This document shows, in pieces, positions 1-11,200 of a stretch of 17,542 bases of DNA (position 1 is the first letter of the stretch; every line of letters begins with the position of its first letter). A model generated the notes under the pieces. It did not search any database. It was given only the letters and a program-made list of their open reading frames with translations, and was not told the origin of the DNA. This stretch comes from Pigoraptor vietnamica. Taxonomy: Eukaryota > Opisthokonta > Filasterea. A program made the position numbers and the translations under genes. The DNA lies in contig CALSCQ010002147.1 of assembly GCA_943704525.1 (NCBI GenBank), forward strand, positions 1 to 17,542, given 5' to 3'.

Positions 1-18
1 GGGGGGGGGGGGGGGGGG
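1..18. repeat. Homopolymer G run at window edge
   Basis: Eighteen consecutive G open the window. A matching C-rich run closes it on the other side. Homopolymers at both ends are more likely to mark assembly break points or tailing artefacts than biology. Confidence 0.8.
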
Positions 19-19
19 C

Positions 20-184
20 CAGTCCATAGAAGTAGAGGGAAACGATGTAGGTGACGCAGCCGAGCCGGAGGGACCGCCGGGAGTGCGCTGGGAGCTCAAT
101 TGGACGACGGCAGCGCAGCGTACGCTTCAGGGGTTTCCTGAGGCGCTAAGCCGCACACCCTCGAACGACGCCACATTCCGATGA
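20..184 (+). CDS. Possible C-terminal fragment of an unknown + strand gene
   Basis: One frame is open from the left edge to a TGA at 182-184, giving about 54 codons after the G run. The product is acidic near its start and contains VRWELNWTTAAQRTLQG, a segment that looks protein-like. It would end about 100 bases before the stop of the gene on the opposite strand, so the two would be convergent. No family was recognised and no start is visible. In DNA this GC-rich an open frame of this length can occur by chance, so the call is weak. Confidence 0.22.
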   Translation, partial: QSIEVEGNDVGDAAEPEGPPGVRWELNWTTAAQRTLQGFPEALSRTPSNDATFR

Positions 185-285
185 AAAGCGAAAAAAATCG
201 GAAAAAAAGAACGCGCAACGCAAAGCTTGTAACCCGTGGGACGGTGATTGTGGCACCGGCGGGTCACGCGCGCGTTAGGGGGACC
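185..285. other. Short intergenic spacer
   Basis: This stretch contains an A-rich patch near 184-215 and no convincing reading frame. It would be the 3' flank of the - strand gene ending at 286. No AATAAA-type signal was seen. Confidence 0.4.
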
Positions 286-1553
286 TCAAAGGACTGAGGC
301 GACGAGGTCGCACAGCTGCATTTGGAATGGAGCGGAGAAACTTGCGAAACCTCCATCAATCGCCGCCGCCAGCTCAGGCTCGCCGAACGGCTCGTCAGAC
401 GGTAGCGTGCCGGCGTCGCTCGGAGGGGAGAGGCCAGCAAACAGCAGCGTTCCGTAGTCGGCACCCTCGCCCATCCCATCCATCGCGTCGCTTAGATGGG
501 TGACTCTCGTACGCTGGGTCGTGTCGACGGCGACCCAGCCGGTGTCCGCAGAGACGGGGCTTGTGTCCATCGCCGCTCCGATGCTCGCCAGCTCGTCCGC
601 GTCCAGGCTGATATGGTCGCCGACCGCAGCGACCGTACTTGCGCCGTCCGACCCGTCAGCAGGAGAACGCGAGTCCGTCGCCGCCAGGAGCATTAGGTTG
701 CGTAGGCAGCGCTGCGAATCGTACCCGGTGCGCGCGACGAGTGCCGACAGAACTCCGTCACGCATGTCGGGGAACTCCACGAGAAGCTTTAGGAGACACT
801 TCGCCTTTGCGATAGGAGTGCGTTCGCTGTCGGGTAGACCCACGCCGAGGGTTTCCGTATCGTGCTCTGGATCGACGAATTTGATCCCTACGGGGGAAAA
901 GCGAATAGGGACGAGGGATAAGCATCATGCACGGAGACACACACACACCAAATCAAACACACCTCGACACAGGGCGTCGTAGTCCTGCGGGTGGCCAAGG
1001 AATGGACAAAGCTTCGTCCACAGCACCCTCACGACCCCGCCGCAAAGTTGAAGACGGGTAATCCGGACTATGTCGCCGAACGCGACCTTCATCCGGTCCG
1101 GCTTGATGGCGAGAACAGTACCGCTTAGCGCGCGAAGGTTGATGAGACAATACTCCGGCTGCGCCACGGTGTGGCTCTCAATGCATAGCCAGTCGTCGGC
1201 CGTGGGATCGTCGTGCAGTGGCGGCACAAAGACGACGAAGCAGGCCTTGTTGGGGCCGTCGACGCGCCCTCTCTTCAACATGGGAAGAAATTTGAATCCG
1301 TCGCACAAATCCACGCTGCACACGCCAACGGCGAAAATGTTAGAGGGCGGCCCGAAAGTGCACAGCGCACACTTTATGTAAGTGGATAGTGGTTGGTAAC
1401 CCAGACTCACCCCGCAGTCGGGACGTCGAATCGCTCAAGAGTGATGGCCTTTTTCGCCCTTGGCTTCGTCGACGCGGGCTTCGCTATCGCCATTGGGCTC
1501 GTCAGCGCAGTGTCGGACGCTCCCGAGCCCCTTTCTTTGCGAGTGGGTGCCAT
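286..1553 (-). CDS. Unrecognised 365-residue protein, three exons, possible OB-fold
   Basis: The exons on the - strand are 1553-1411, 1315-963 and 887-286. The introns are 1316-1410 (donor gtgagt, branch-like ctctaac, acceptor tgtgcag) and 888-962 (donor gtgtgt, acceptor cccccgtag). Phases match at both junctions and the sum is 1098 bases, ending TGA. The ATG at 1553 sits in an AAAAAAATG context. The N-terminus is basic, Ser/Thr/Ala-rich and probably disordered. Residues about 50-165 are beta-rich and hydrophobic. They include FGDIVRITRLQL, which resembles the strand pattern of telomere-end-binding (POT1-type) OB-folds. The region after about residue 185 starts with a helical Leu-rich stretch (KCLLKLLVEF) and ends as an acidic, low-complexity tail. 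The function is not known, and the OB-fold idea rests on one short motif. The gene lies in tandem behind the PSMG2 homologue with a 307-base gap. Confidence 0.72.
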
Positions 1554-1860
1554 TTTTTTGGTTCCCTGGACGACTGCGTCGGCCTGCGTCCCGTGGGCAG
1601 AGCGACAGTGTTCCAGAAACACCACAAATACGCGCGCGAGTGCGCGCTAGTGCGCTGCAAGAAGCGCCATTGCTATAAAGCAGGCGTGCCCCTTGTCAGG
1701 CACGCTCAAAAAGATGCGAATGGTGAGGAGATTGTGTTTGTTCGAGCGTTTTGAAATAAGCCAACTGACTTGTCTGATTGGTCCTGCCGATTTCCGAAAT
1801 GTACAACAGTTTTAATCGGAAACTTATTCCGTGGCCCTTGTTCCCTTCAAACCACATGGT
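1554..1860. other. Intergenic spacer between two - strand genes
   Basis: These 307 bases separate the stop of the PSMG2 homologue from the start of the 365-residue gene and must hold the 3' end of one and the promoter of the other. On the - strand the segment just upstream of the ATG ends in an A run. No TATA box or poly(A) signal was clear. Confidence 0.5.
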
Positions 1861-3093
1861 TTAGAGGTACAGTCGATGGTCCTCGCTTACATCGCTCTCA
1901 TCAGACACGTCCGCTCGCGGCAGGAAGAACGTGCTCACTTGCGCCGAAAAGTCGACGCCAAACGCTGTGCGAAGGGACGACTGCAGCGCCCCGATATTCT
2001 GAAAGTGTGAAAGTGGAGGGTGCAAGAAGTTAGTTGGGATAAACCGGCCTTTGGACACACAAACGCCAGGATATACAAACCTCAAAGCTTCCGTCTTCAC
2101 GGCCGTATTGTGATGCGCGATGTCCCGAGCATGCAAGCAGAACGAGAGGAATCCGTCGCACGGTTGCAATGGAGAGAAGCGCGTGCAGCAGGGAATCGCC
2201 CAACTCGCACTCTTCGGGGAAGGGGCGGAGGGACGCGAGAGCAGCCGCTGCACAAAGAGGATCCACACTCATTAGTTTAAGCCGCTTAATGAAGAGGGCC
2301 CAGTAGCCACGATTACGCACAGGGCCACTCAATTTTGGGCCACGGGATAAGCAATGGCTGGAGAAAGCGAAGGAACTCGAACTCTTGACCACTCACGTGC
2401 GGTCGTGTTGAAAGACTTGACGAGCACCTCGTCTTCGCGTGGCGCCGAACGCATCTTCATGTGAGACGCCGCCACGACAACAACGCACTCTGCACCGCCT
2501 TCCCGCAGGAAGTCGAGAAGGGTCTTTGCCAAAAGGGGAGCCCTCTTATCGGCCACGACCACGTTGACGGCGACAAGCGACAACTGCGCAGTGCGCACTT
2601 TGTCATCTCACAGCGATACGTTGACACAAGCGACAACGGCGCAGTGCACACTTATACACTTTGTCCTCCCACCGACGCAACTCAAAACACATCACCAGCT
2701 GAGTGCACATGCAATATCGGCGATGTACCCAATCCACTCAAGGACAGGCATTGAACGCGTACACACGTCTTGTAGCAAACAACCCCTCCTCCAAGCATAC
2801 ATTAGCGGTCGCAGAAACCATACCACGCACGCCCAAAGTCATGCATGGTAACGCACCTGTTTGTTGTCGTCGTGGAAAATCTCAATGTGCCGTGGAGTGG
2901 ATCCGTCGCCACTAACGATGGCCACGCGGCCGCCCTTGAGAAAATCGGCATCCACTGTCAAAAACCCGCGCTCCCCGGTGCGCGTCCCAAGCACTGCGCG
3001 GCAACCGGCCAATGCAACGTCCGCATAGCCCACAACGACTGCCCGATGCAGTTTCGTGCGACCCTCTCGCGATTGGATCACAGCGGGCGCCAT
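1861..3093 (-). CDS. PSMG2: Proteasome assembly chaperone 2 (PAC2/PSMG2) homologue, four exons
   Basis: In known systems PAC2 pairs with PAC1 to build the 20S proteasome alpha ring in the cytosol and nucleus. The exons are 3093-2857, 2583-2397, 2247-2081 and 1998-1861. The introns are 2584-2856, 2397/2396-2248 (149 bases) and 1999-2080. All are GT-AG, with phases 0, 1 and 0 that rejoin exactly and give 242 residues plus TAA (human PSMG2 is 264). The match follows the family from end to end. The N-terminal fold has RAVVVGYADVALAGC and FLTVDADFLKGG. The core strand-helix-strand is LSLVAVNVVVADKRAPLLAK, then FLREGGAECVVVVAASHM and a short RSAPREDEVLVKSF. The C-terminal helical part is GDSLLHALLSIATVRRIPLV. 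The acidic tail ends near residue 242. The ATG at 3093 was chosen because the frame above it offers only GTG. The gene is divergent from the IP3 receptor. PAC1 was considered but fits less well in the N-terminal half. Confidence 0.72.
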
Positions 3094-3556
3094 CACGTTG
3101 TCTATAGACACGCAAAAACGCGAACAAGAGGTGATTTACCACTACAATTCAACGAGAATAAAGCACTAAACGCGCAGCTATGGACCATGACTGTGGCATG
3201 CGTGTATATAGCGGATGTGTCGGTTGTGGACTCGGCCGGGACGGCACCGTCAAGTGGATAGGAAATTCTATAAACACCCCGGATATTGTTGTAAATGATT
3301 CAAGCAAGCTCCATTGTTATTATAACTGATAGATGTATTGGAGCGATGTATAAATCAATGAAGCCAGTGTCTGTCACGTGAGTGTCCAGAACACCTTTGA
3401 CAGTGGCCGTGTTTTTTATTAAACCGGCGCTTCAGTCACATTGAAACTTGTCTCCTTCGTCGCAACAGCGATCCTTCATTGCAACAGGGAGGCTCGGACG
3501 TTGTTCGTGTGACGACAGCGCACTGGTCTGCGCGGTGCTGAGCGTCCACGGCGAGG
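3094..3556. promoter_or_regulatory. Divergent intergenic region, likely shared promoter of PSMG2 and ITPR homologues
   Basis: The 463 bases lie head-to-head between two start codons. They are clearly more AT-rich than the coding flanks, mainly at 3255-3430. TATA-like strings occur near 3268 (ctataaac) and 3349 (gtataaat) on the + strand, and a palindromic TCACGTGA lies at 3374-3381. No transcription start can be fixed from sequence alone. Confidence 0.5.
3374..3381. promoter_or_regulatory. Palindromic E-box TCACGTGA
   Basis: This perfect 8-base palindrome with a CACGTG core is the class bound by bHLH/bHLH-zip factors. It lies about 180 bases before the IP3 receptor ATG and 280 before the PSMG2 ATG. 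CACGTG also occurs by chance elsewhere in this window, so binding is only inferred. Confidence 0.3.
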
Positions 3557-4812
3557 ATGGCGGTCCCCACGGGCTACGTGAACCTGGGGGACCAGGTCTT
3601 CATTTTCACGGAGATATCGGACAGGCCGCGGGGGTATCTCAACGCAAAGGGGTGGGTGATGCCGTCCATCTGCGTGTAAAATGCGCAAGTGTGTGTATGT
3701 GCATGTTTAATGTAGTATGTGCGTGAATTGCACGGTTGTGCAAACACATCCACCCAGTTGCTCCCTCTCTCACACTCCCCTTGGCACTGCTATGGCGACA
3801 ATTTTACAGCATGATCGACAAGCAATGTGGCTTGAATGTCGCCGACGGACCTTCGACGCCGAGCGATGTGCGCGGCAGTCTCTTTCGCATCTATCCCATG
3901 CAGCGCTACTCGGCCGCAAAGGCGCTGACAAAGGCGCGCGCCACAACCGCTCGTCGCTCCCAACAGTTGCACTCGCACGTGGGGATGGAATTCGGCAGAT
4001 CGACGGAGCGAGGGGGCGGCGCGGACTTAGATGGGTCCGCCAAGATAGACATCACGAAGCTGTCGTCACTTGCGGAGGCTGAGAAAAGGCAGAACCGCCG
4101 CGAGTACTCGCGCGTGGTGGGGAGCCCTCTCCGCTACGGGCAGGTCGTCCAACTGTTGCACGTCAAGAGCGGCAAGTTCGTGACGGTGCGCAAGAAGGTG
4201 GCCGCGTGGGCGGAGAAGCAGTCGATGATGGCGTCGCTTGATGACGGGAACGAGTGGAGCTGGTTCACGGTGCTCCCCTTTTACAAGCTGCGGTCGGAGG
4301 GAGATTACGTGCAGGTGAGGCGTTGTCGACGGAACGTGCTCTCATTTCGCAATGGCGCATTGTCGTTCCCGCGTGTCGGTTTTGAAACGTCGTGTTGTCA
4401 AGCGTTTGCGAGAAATTCGCGAAGCGTGCCCGCGTGCTTTCTGCTCGCCCGGCTTTTTACTTACCTTTTTGCTGTGTTCTTCCGTCCCTTCGTCGGTGTG
4501 CTTCAGGTCGGTGACCAAATCGTCCTTCGGGCGACGAAGAGCGTCGTCACGTGCCTCCATGCGAGCCTGCTCTACCTGTTTGACGGCCGCGCCGAAGTGA
4601 ACGGGAGCTCGCAGCGCACGCCGTGGACGATCGCGCCCTGTGTGTCGTATGCGACCGAGTCGTTGTCGCCCGTGCGAAGCGGAGACGTTGTGCGCCTGTG
4701 GGTTGCTTGTGTGGCTAGCAATCGGTCGTGGCATGTGGTCGGGTCGTTGGGATCGTTCATGAAACGTGTTTTCCATTAAATGGGTGTCGCGCGCGTGTGT
4801 GTGTGCGTGTGC

Positions 4813-4858
<46 letters not shown>

Positions 4859-5236
4859 GTGTATGTTTGTGTGTGTTTGTGTGCTTGTGGTTTACTGGCT
4901 GTTAACACGACGCCGTTTCTCCCTTTAGATACCATACCGAGACGGAGAGATACATTGTGTGCGACATGACCGACTCTGGCGAATCGGGTGAGGGGAGAAC
5001 GCATGCCCCAATGTGCTCGCTACCCGCAAAGCCTCGAATAGCTCCTATTGAGAGAGAGTGTGTGTGTTCTGTTCTCTCGAGATTCTGCTTCTACTTTGGA
5101 CGGTCGACAGTTAAGTGTTGCTCTCGGTCGCAGAGGCTGGTCTCGGCTACCACGACGTCCACGGGAAGAGCGCTCCCCCCACGAACGCGCTCTTCGAAAT
5201 CCAGGCTCTCAACGAGATGGGACAGCTCGGTGCGTG

Positions 5237-5298
<62 letters not shown>

Positions 5299-8200
5299 CG
5301 CATGTGCTATGTGTGTTTTTGTGTGCGCTGTATAATAATGTTGCCGGTCACCGTGTGCCGCAGTGGGAGTGGGAACGTGGGAGCACTTTTATCGCCTGAA
5401 GCACATCAGCACCGGAAAGTACTTGGCTGTCGCTCCACCCACTCTGCCGAAGGAGTCAGGTGTGTGCTGCGGATCACTTCTCTGTTCCCCGTACGTTTCT
5501 TTGCTACGATTTGTTTGGCGCGAGTTTTGGTGCCAGTGTCTCTGCGGGTGCGTGCGTGTGTGCACATGTGCGCAGCTGTGTGCGTAGTAATCAAACGTTT
5601 CCTTGCAATGTCATCCCTTGAGTAAAACTCCCACGCCACTACAGACAACCCTATGCCAAACTCGCGGTATTCCCTCGCCTCGGAGGGCAGCCTCGGGCCG
5701 GGCGATCTCGTCGACGTCGGTATGGAGATTCCTTCGAGCGACGCAACGCAGTCGGCGCTACAAGGCGACTCCGCGACACAGCAAGAACAGATGATGGACG
5801 CCGAAGAGCAGGAACCGAAGAGGGATGCGGCGACCACCGTCACAACGTCCACCGACGCGACCACGACAGTGGCGGGGACCGGTGAGACGCCTGGTGATTC
5901 AAACGAGACGCCGCCTGCAACTGCGGGTCGTACGCCCGCGAAGCTTGCGGCGATGAAGTGGGGGAAAGTTGCTCGCGCCTCGATGCAGTCGACGGCGTCT
6001 GTCGAGTCACAGCGGCGCGCGAGCGACGAGTGTCCCGAGGGCTCGGATTATTGCTTGCCCGCCGAGCAGCCGGTCATTATGGTCGACAAGCCCGACGACG
6101 CGTCGCTGTTCTCGCTGTCGGCAACGTCGGTACAGGTGAGGGTCTCATTTCGCGCTGCGTTCCACGCGCCCTTTTCGCAATACGCTCACAACGCTTGTTC
6201 TTGAGGCGCGCACATTGTAAACTGTGTTTGTTTGACTCGCCATCTCTCTTGAATGTAGGGACGGCCCGACCGTGCGATTGAGCGGTCATCGTGCGTGCGC
6301 CTCACGCACGTCCTCACTGGACAGCTCGTGTGCGCGGGTGGCGCCGTGTCGACGGGGTCAAGGGACTCCGAGCGGCAGCGGCAGTGGGACACGCTCCGCT
6401 CAATCACCCGTGTGAACGCCATGACTGTCAGCATCAGCTCAACCATCGACACAAGTGTCATGGAGGCCAATGCCGACGACGACCCGCAGTCTGTCGTCCC
6501 GCTCGTGTGCCGCACGTCCTACTCGCTGTCGGATGCCTTCATGGTGTTTCCGACGACGGGCACGGACACGCGCGTCGTGGACTATGCGATCGAGCTTCGT
6601 AATCAGCTGAACATGTTTGCCGAGAAGGTTCGTCGGGCGTGCAGCTCCTATACCACTTTTGCGCCCTCGCGCTAACTCTAATCCCAACCCTAATTGACTC
6701 GTGCAGGCTCGCACCGCGACGCAGCCGCTCTCCTTCACCCAGCGCCAAGAGGTGAATCGGATGCACTCCGTGGTTCGCGATCTCATCCTTTTCCTCGCCG
6801 ACCGTGAGTCGGCGGACCCGTTCTCCGAGAAGTTCATCCCGATCAAGTGTCACCAGACCCTGGTGCGGGAGCAGCTCGTCCTCGCGGCGCTCTTCGCGGT
6901 CATCGAGGCCCCGTTCGTGGAGTTTGGCGGGTCACTCCTCACGCTGAAGGAGTCATCGATGGCGGACTACGCCGACCTCCGCATTCTCATGCGCCTGTGC
7001 TACCAGGCGGTGATTGTCGCGTGCGCGGACTCGCGGCGAAACGAGGAGTATGTGTCGCGCTGGATTCCCACGATGCAGGCCCACATGACGATGCGCTTCA
7101 ATGCGGAGGCGTGCCTCACGCACCTCCTCGACCAGAACCGCCGCCTCCTCGAGACAATGATCCACATGGACACGGTCGTGCGCTTCGTCGAACTGCTGCG
7201 CGTGCACAAGGAGGCCGGCTATTTCCGCTTCCTCCGCGCGCTGTGCAGCGTCAACGGAAAGGCCATCTCCCGCACGCAGGAGATGGTGACGAACAAGCTC
7301 CTGTTTGACCCGGACGCGGGTTCGATTCTCCTCGACATCTCGCGCAAGTCGAAAACGTCGAGCATCACGATCACCTACGGCGACGTGAGCGTATGCCGTC
7401 GCGTGACCATCGACGAGTACCTGCGCCTCGCGCCGCCTCAAATCGACTTCAACGCGCTCGAATACCTCGAGGAGCAGATCCTCCTTTTCCACGAGCTGTG
7501 CCTCGACCGCAACTACCTCGCCATCAATCGGCTGCAGGAGTCGATCACGCGCGACGTCTTGCTCGAGTTTGTGCGCAGGGAGGACTTCCCCTACCCGATC
7601 CGCGCGGCGTTCGCCAGACTTTCCATCGTCCTCTACGTCGACACGGACCCGTTCGAGGCCCGCGCGCCCGTCCAGCTCGTCCGCCTCTGGTCGGAGCTGA
7701 GGCCGGAGCTGACGATTGAGGACATTCTGAAGAACACGACGCGCCCGGCGCAGGAGCATCTCTCCGACAAGCCCATCGAGCAGAATGGCATCGTGCAGCC
7801 CTCGATACCCGACGTGCAGGCGGTTCTCGTCGCGGTCATACGCGACACCGTCGCTGAGGAGCGCGCGGATACGTCCCCGCTGTCCAAGAGCCGTTGGCAG
7901 GCGCAGTCCCTTCGCATGTGCTTTGTGGCGTCGGCGCTGCAGCTCGTCTACGCGCTCGCGCGCTTTGGCGCGTACACGTACTCGGACCTGCAGGGCCTCG
8001 TGCACGTCCTTCTCGACGTTCTGAAGGTCGAGGAATTGCAACGTAACGCGAAGGGGCGCTCGACGTCGGCGGCGGGCATGGCGAGGCCGTCGCTCTCCGA
8101 CTTTCACGGGCCCGACGCCACGCACGAGCACGAGGAAGAGGGCTCGTACGCGATGTCTGTGTCGGACGTCGTCAGCGCGAAGATGAAGGCGCTAGAGGTC

Positions 8201-11200
8201 ATCATGCTGCTGGCGGACTGGTCGGTCAACGACCGCGTCACGCTCCTGCTCAACGCGTTCAAGATGCTCGTGCCGGACTGCGTGTTGGCGCACGTCGACA
8301 GCAAGTGGCCCGGGGACGAACTCACCGACGACCTTACTTCCCGCAACGTGCGGTCGCTGGCCCTCGCGGCCCAGCGCCTGCAGGTCCCCGAGGAAAGTTT
8401 GGACGAGACGGACCCCCTCCGCATCGCCTTTTCCACGATGCGCCTTCGCAAGTTCCTCGACGTGATCGACCGCGCCGTGTCGGAGGGTGTGCTGGACGCG
8501 CCGTCCGTCCTCGAGCTCAGAGAGTCTGTCTCGTCGGCGATTGCGTCCCAGACGGCGAACGTCACGGCGCGCCGTCCCGCAACGCACAAGAACGACAGTG
8601 TGTGCGACCGGTCTGGCTATATTGCGAGTGTGTTCAATATCGTCAACAAGGGTGTGCCGCTCAACATTGACGGGAGCTATGGGCGAGACATTATTTCCGT
8701 CGTCACGTCGCTCGTGCAGTCGGACCACCGACCGCTCGCCATGCGCGCGCTTCGCATCATGTTCCTTCACTTTAACTCGCGCGCCCGCCTGCTCGGCATC
8801 GGGATCAAGGTGCAGCTTATCGTGGCGAAGGAGGGGGTCGCGGCCTATCACACGGCGAGGGGCCTCCTCGATATCGTCCGCCAGGAAAGGGACCGCGCCG
8901 AGCTGTGGATTGGAAACGAGTCGGACGCCGCGCGCCAGCAGTGCAACCGCCTCGTGTCGACGCTGGAGGAACTGCGGGTCTTCTTCGACGATGGCGAGCG
9001 CGCTGTTCGCGCGAAGAAGCAGCGCCTGCTGCGCAACCTCAACGCGCACGCGGACGTCGTCGGCGTCCTGTTACTCCGCGGCCGCGATAAGGACCCGGGG
9101 CTAGCGAAGGCGATCGACTGCGCGCACAAATTCCTTCAGCTGTTCTGCGCCGACAACCCGGAGAACCAGCGCCTCCTGTGGGACTGCGTGGACATTCTCG
9201 CCATGCAGCTCGAGGACGTCCCCGCGGCGTGCCAGACGATCGTCGCCGTCGTGCAGAACAACTCGGCGATATGTGGTTCGCTGCGCGAGCGGCTCGTTCG
9301 CGACCACGTGCGCATGCTGGAGCGGGAGAACCCCGACGTCGCCTACTTGGCCTTCTTCAATGCTGTCATTAGTGCCAGCGAGCGGCCGATCAAGCGCAAC
9401 CAACTGATGGTGGCACACGCGTTCACGGCGAGCGAGATTGTGACAGCGCGTGTGCGCGAGGGCATCGCTTCGGTAATCGCAACGTCCGAATCCCACTCGC
9501 ACTCGCACTCTCACGCGCACGCGCACACCTCCGACAGCGCCCACAGCTCCTCGCACCCGCGCTCGTCGAGCCGCAACGGCGCGCAGGGGAAGGTCATCCC
9601 TTGGTCCGAGCTTGCGTTCCACTTTCAGTTTGTTGATCTGCTCTCTCGCTGCTGCATCGGCAAGATATCCGAGGTGGAGATTCTCTGCCAGTCGCTCATA
9701 TCCTTGCGCGAACTCGTCAGTGCCGTTCTGCGTGTCGACGTGCCCCCGGAGGGCCGCGCCGCGTACCTTCTCTACCTCACCGAAGCGTACGTCTACTGCG
9801 AGATTGAGGTCAAGGGAATGGCGCAGAACGCCGCGATGTGGGAGCTGTTCGCCCGCCTCGCCGGCGAGATCCAGGCGGCCGCGACGGGGCATCCGCCGGG
9901 CGTGAACCAGCACCGCTATCTGTGGGCCGCCATTATGTGCATCCTCCGTTTCTTCGACACGTTCCCTGCGCCGTCGAGCAACGACCCGCACTACCAGACC
10001 GTGCGCGCGCTCGACGTGGCCGTCCGCGCAATGAGCTCGTGCGACTGGCTCGCCGGCAACGAAAAGATCGCCGCGCAGCTGTGCGCGCGGAAGCTCAAGG
10101 CTGCTGTGCTGGGCGCCGTGCTGAACCGCCACTCTGTCCTCGACACGAACGCGCTCCACGGCGGGAGCGGGACGACGCCGAGCCCGTCTGCGAACCGCAA
10201 CCGCGCGACAAGCGTGGGGACGTCCGGAGAGGCGCAGGCGCACGTGGACACGGCGCGCACGGTACCGATACCGGATTACGCGCTGTACCCCTCGGTGAGC
10301 GGGCTCGCGCCGCGGTCTAAGTCGACGTTCTTTGTGGTTGACCGCATGTCGCTGGACTACGAGGACGCCGTCACGCACGCCCTGGAGCACTCGATGGTGA
10401 CGCTGTCGACGGTGATGCGTCCGTACATAGAGGCGGAGTTTGCGTCGCTCGTCGAACTGATCGAGAGCGCCGACAGGAAGGGCAATCCCATCGACTTCAA
10501 GATGTGCGAGATGGCCACGACTGCCATCGCGAGTGCAATGGGCGTGGGGGGTGACGACGCTCACGGGCCGGCGGACGGCGACGTTTCTGTGATTTCGGCG
10601 CTGTCTCAGAGCAAGCGCTCGCACGACGGCGGCCGCAACGCGCACCGCCCCGACAACTTCCACCACGACGACGACCACGACCACGACCTTGACCACGAGC
10701 ACGGCAAGAAGCGCCCCAAGCTCTTCTTCACGTCGCTCTTTGAGCACTGCCGAGGGCTCGCGACACAGTCGCACCCGCTTCAGGCCATGCTGTGCGGCCG
10801 CGTTCTCATCGCGTGCCAGCGGTTTGCCCTCAAGTCGTTCGACTTTGTGGACTCCAACCCAACACTTCCGCGGGCCGCGGACCTCTACGAGTCGCTCTGC
10901 GTCATGCACGGCGTTGCCCCGTCTCTGCTCGCTCCCCCACCGCCCCTTCCCCTCGACGCTGCGGACGCCAAGGTCGCCAAGATCCGCCGCACGTGCGTCC
11001 TCTCGGAGCAGCGGCTCGGCCGACAGCTTCGCCTAATCCGCGCCGGCGCGCCGGAGCTGATCGTGTGGATGCTGAGGAACGTGACGGACCGCGAGATTCT
11101 GCTGCAGGCACTGCGGCTGGGCAACGCCGTGCTAACGGGAGGGAACACTGAGGCGCAGTCGGTCTTCTACGACCTCGTGCGCTCGAGCCGCAACGGCCAC

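Noticed and set aside
286-3093. A single - strand gene joining the 365-residue protein and PSMG2
   Set aside because: PSMG2 ends in an in-frame TAA after a complete family-length product, and the next gene has its own ATG with an A-rich leader.
6661-6700. CCCTAA-like string in ITPR intron 8 as an interstitial telomere repeat
   Set aside because: Only imperfect single copies occur (ctaactctaatcccaaccctaa). They read better as branch-point sequence before the gtgcag acceptor.
9101-10909. A 602-codon open frame on the - strand, with others of 392 and 285 codons in the same region
   Set aside because: They lie antisense to the giant ITPR exon, are Arg/Val/His-rich, lack family motifs, and follow from the strong G/C third-position bias of the real gene.
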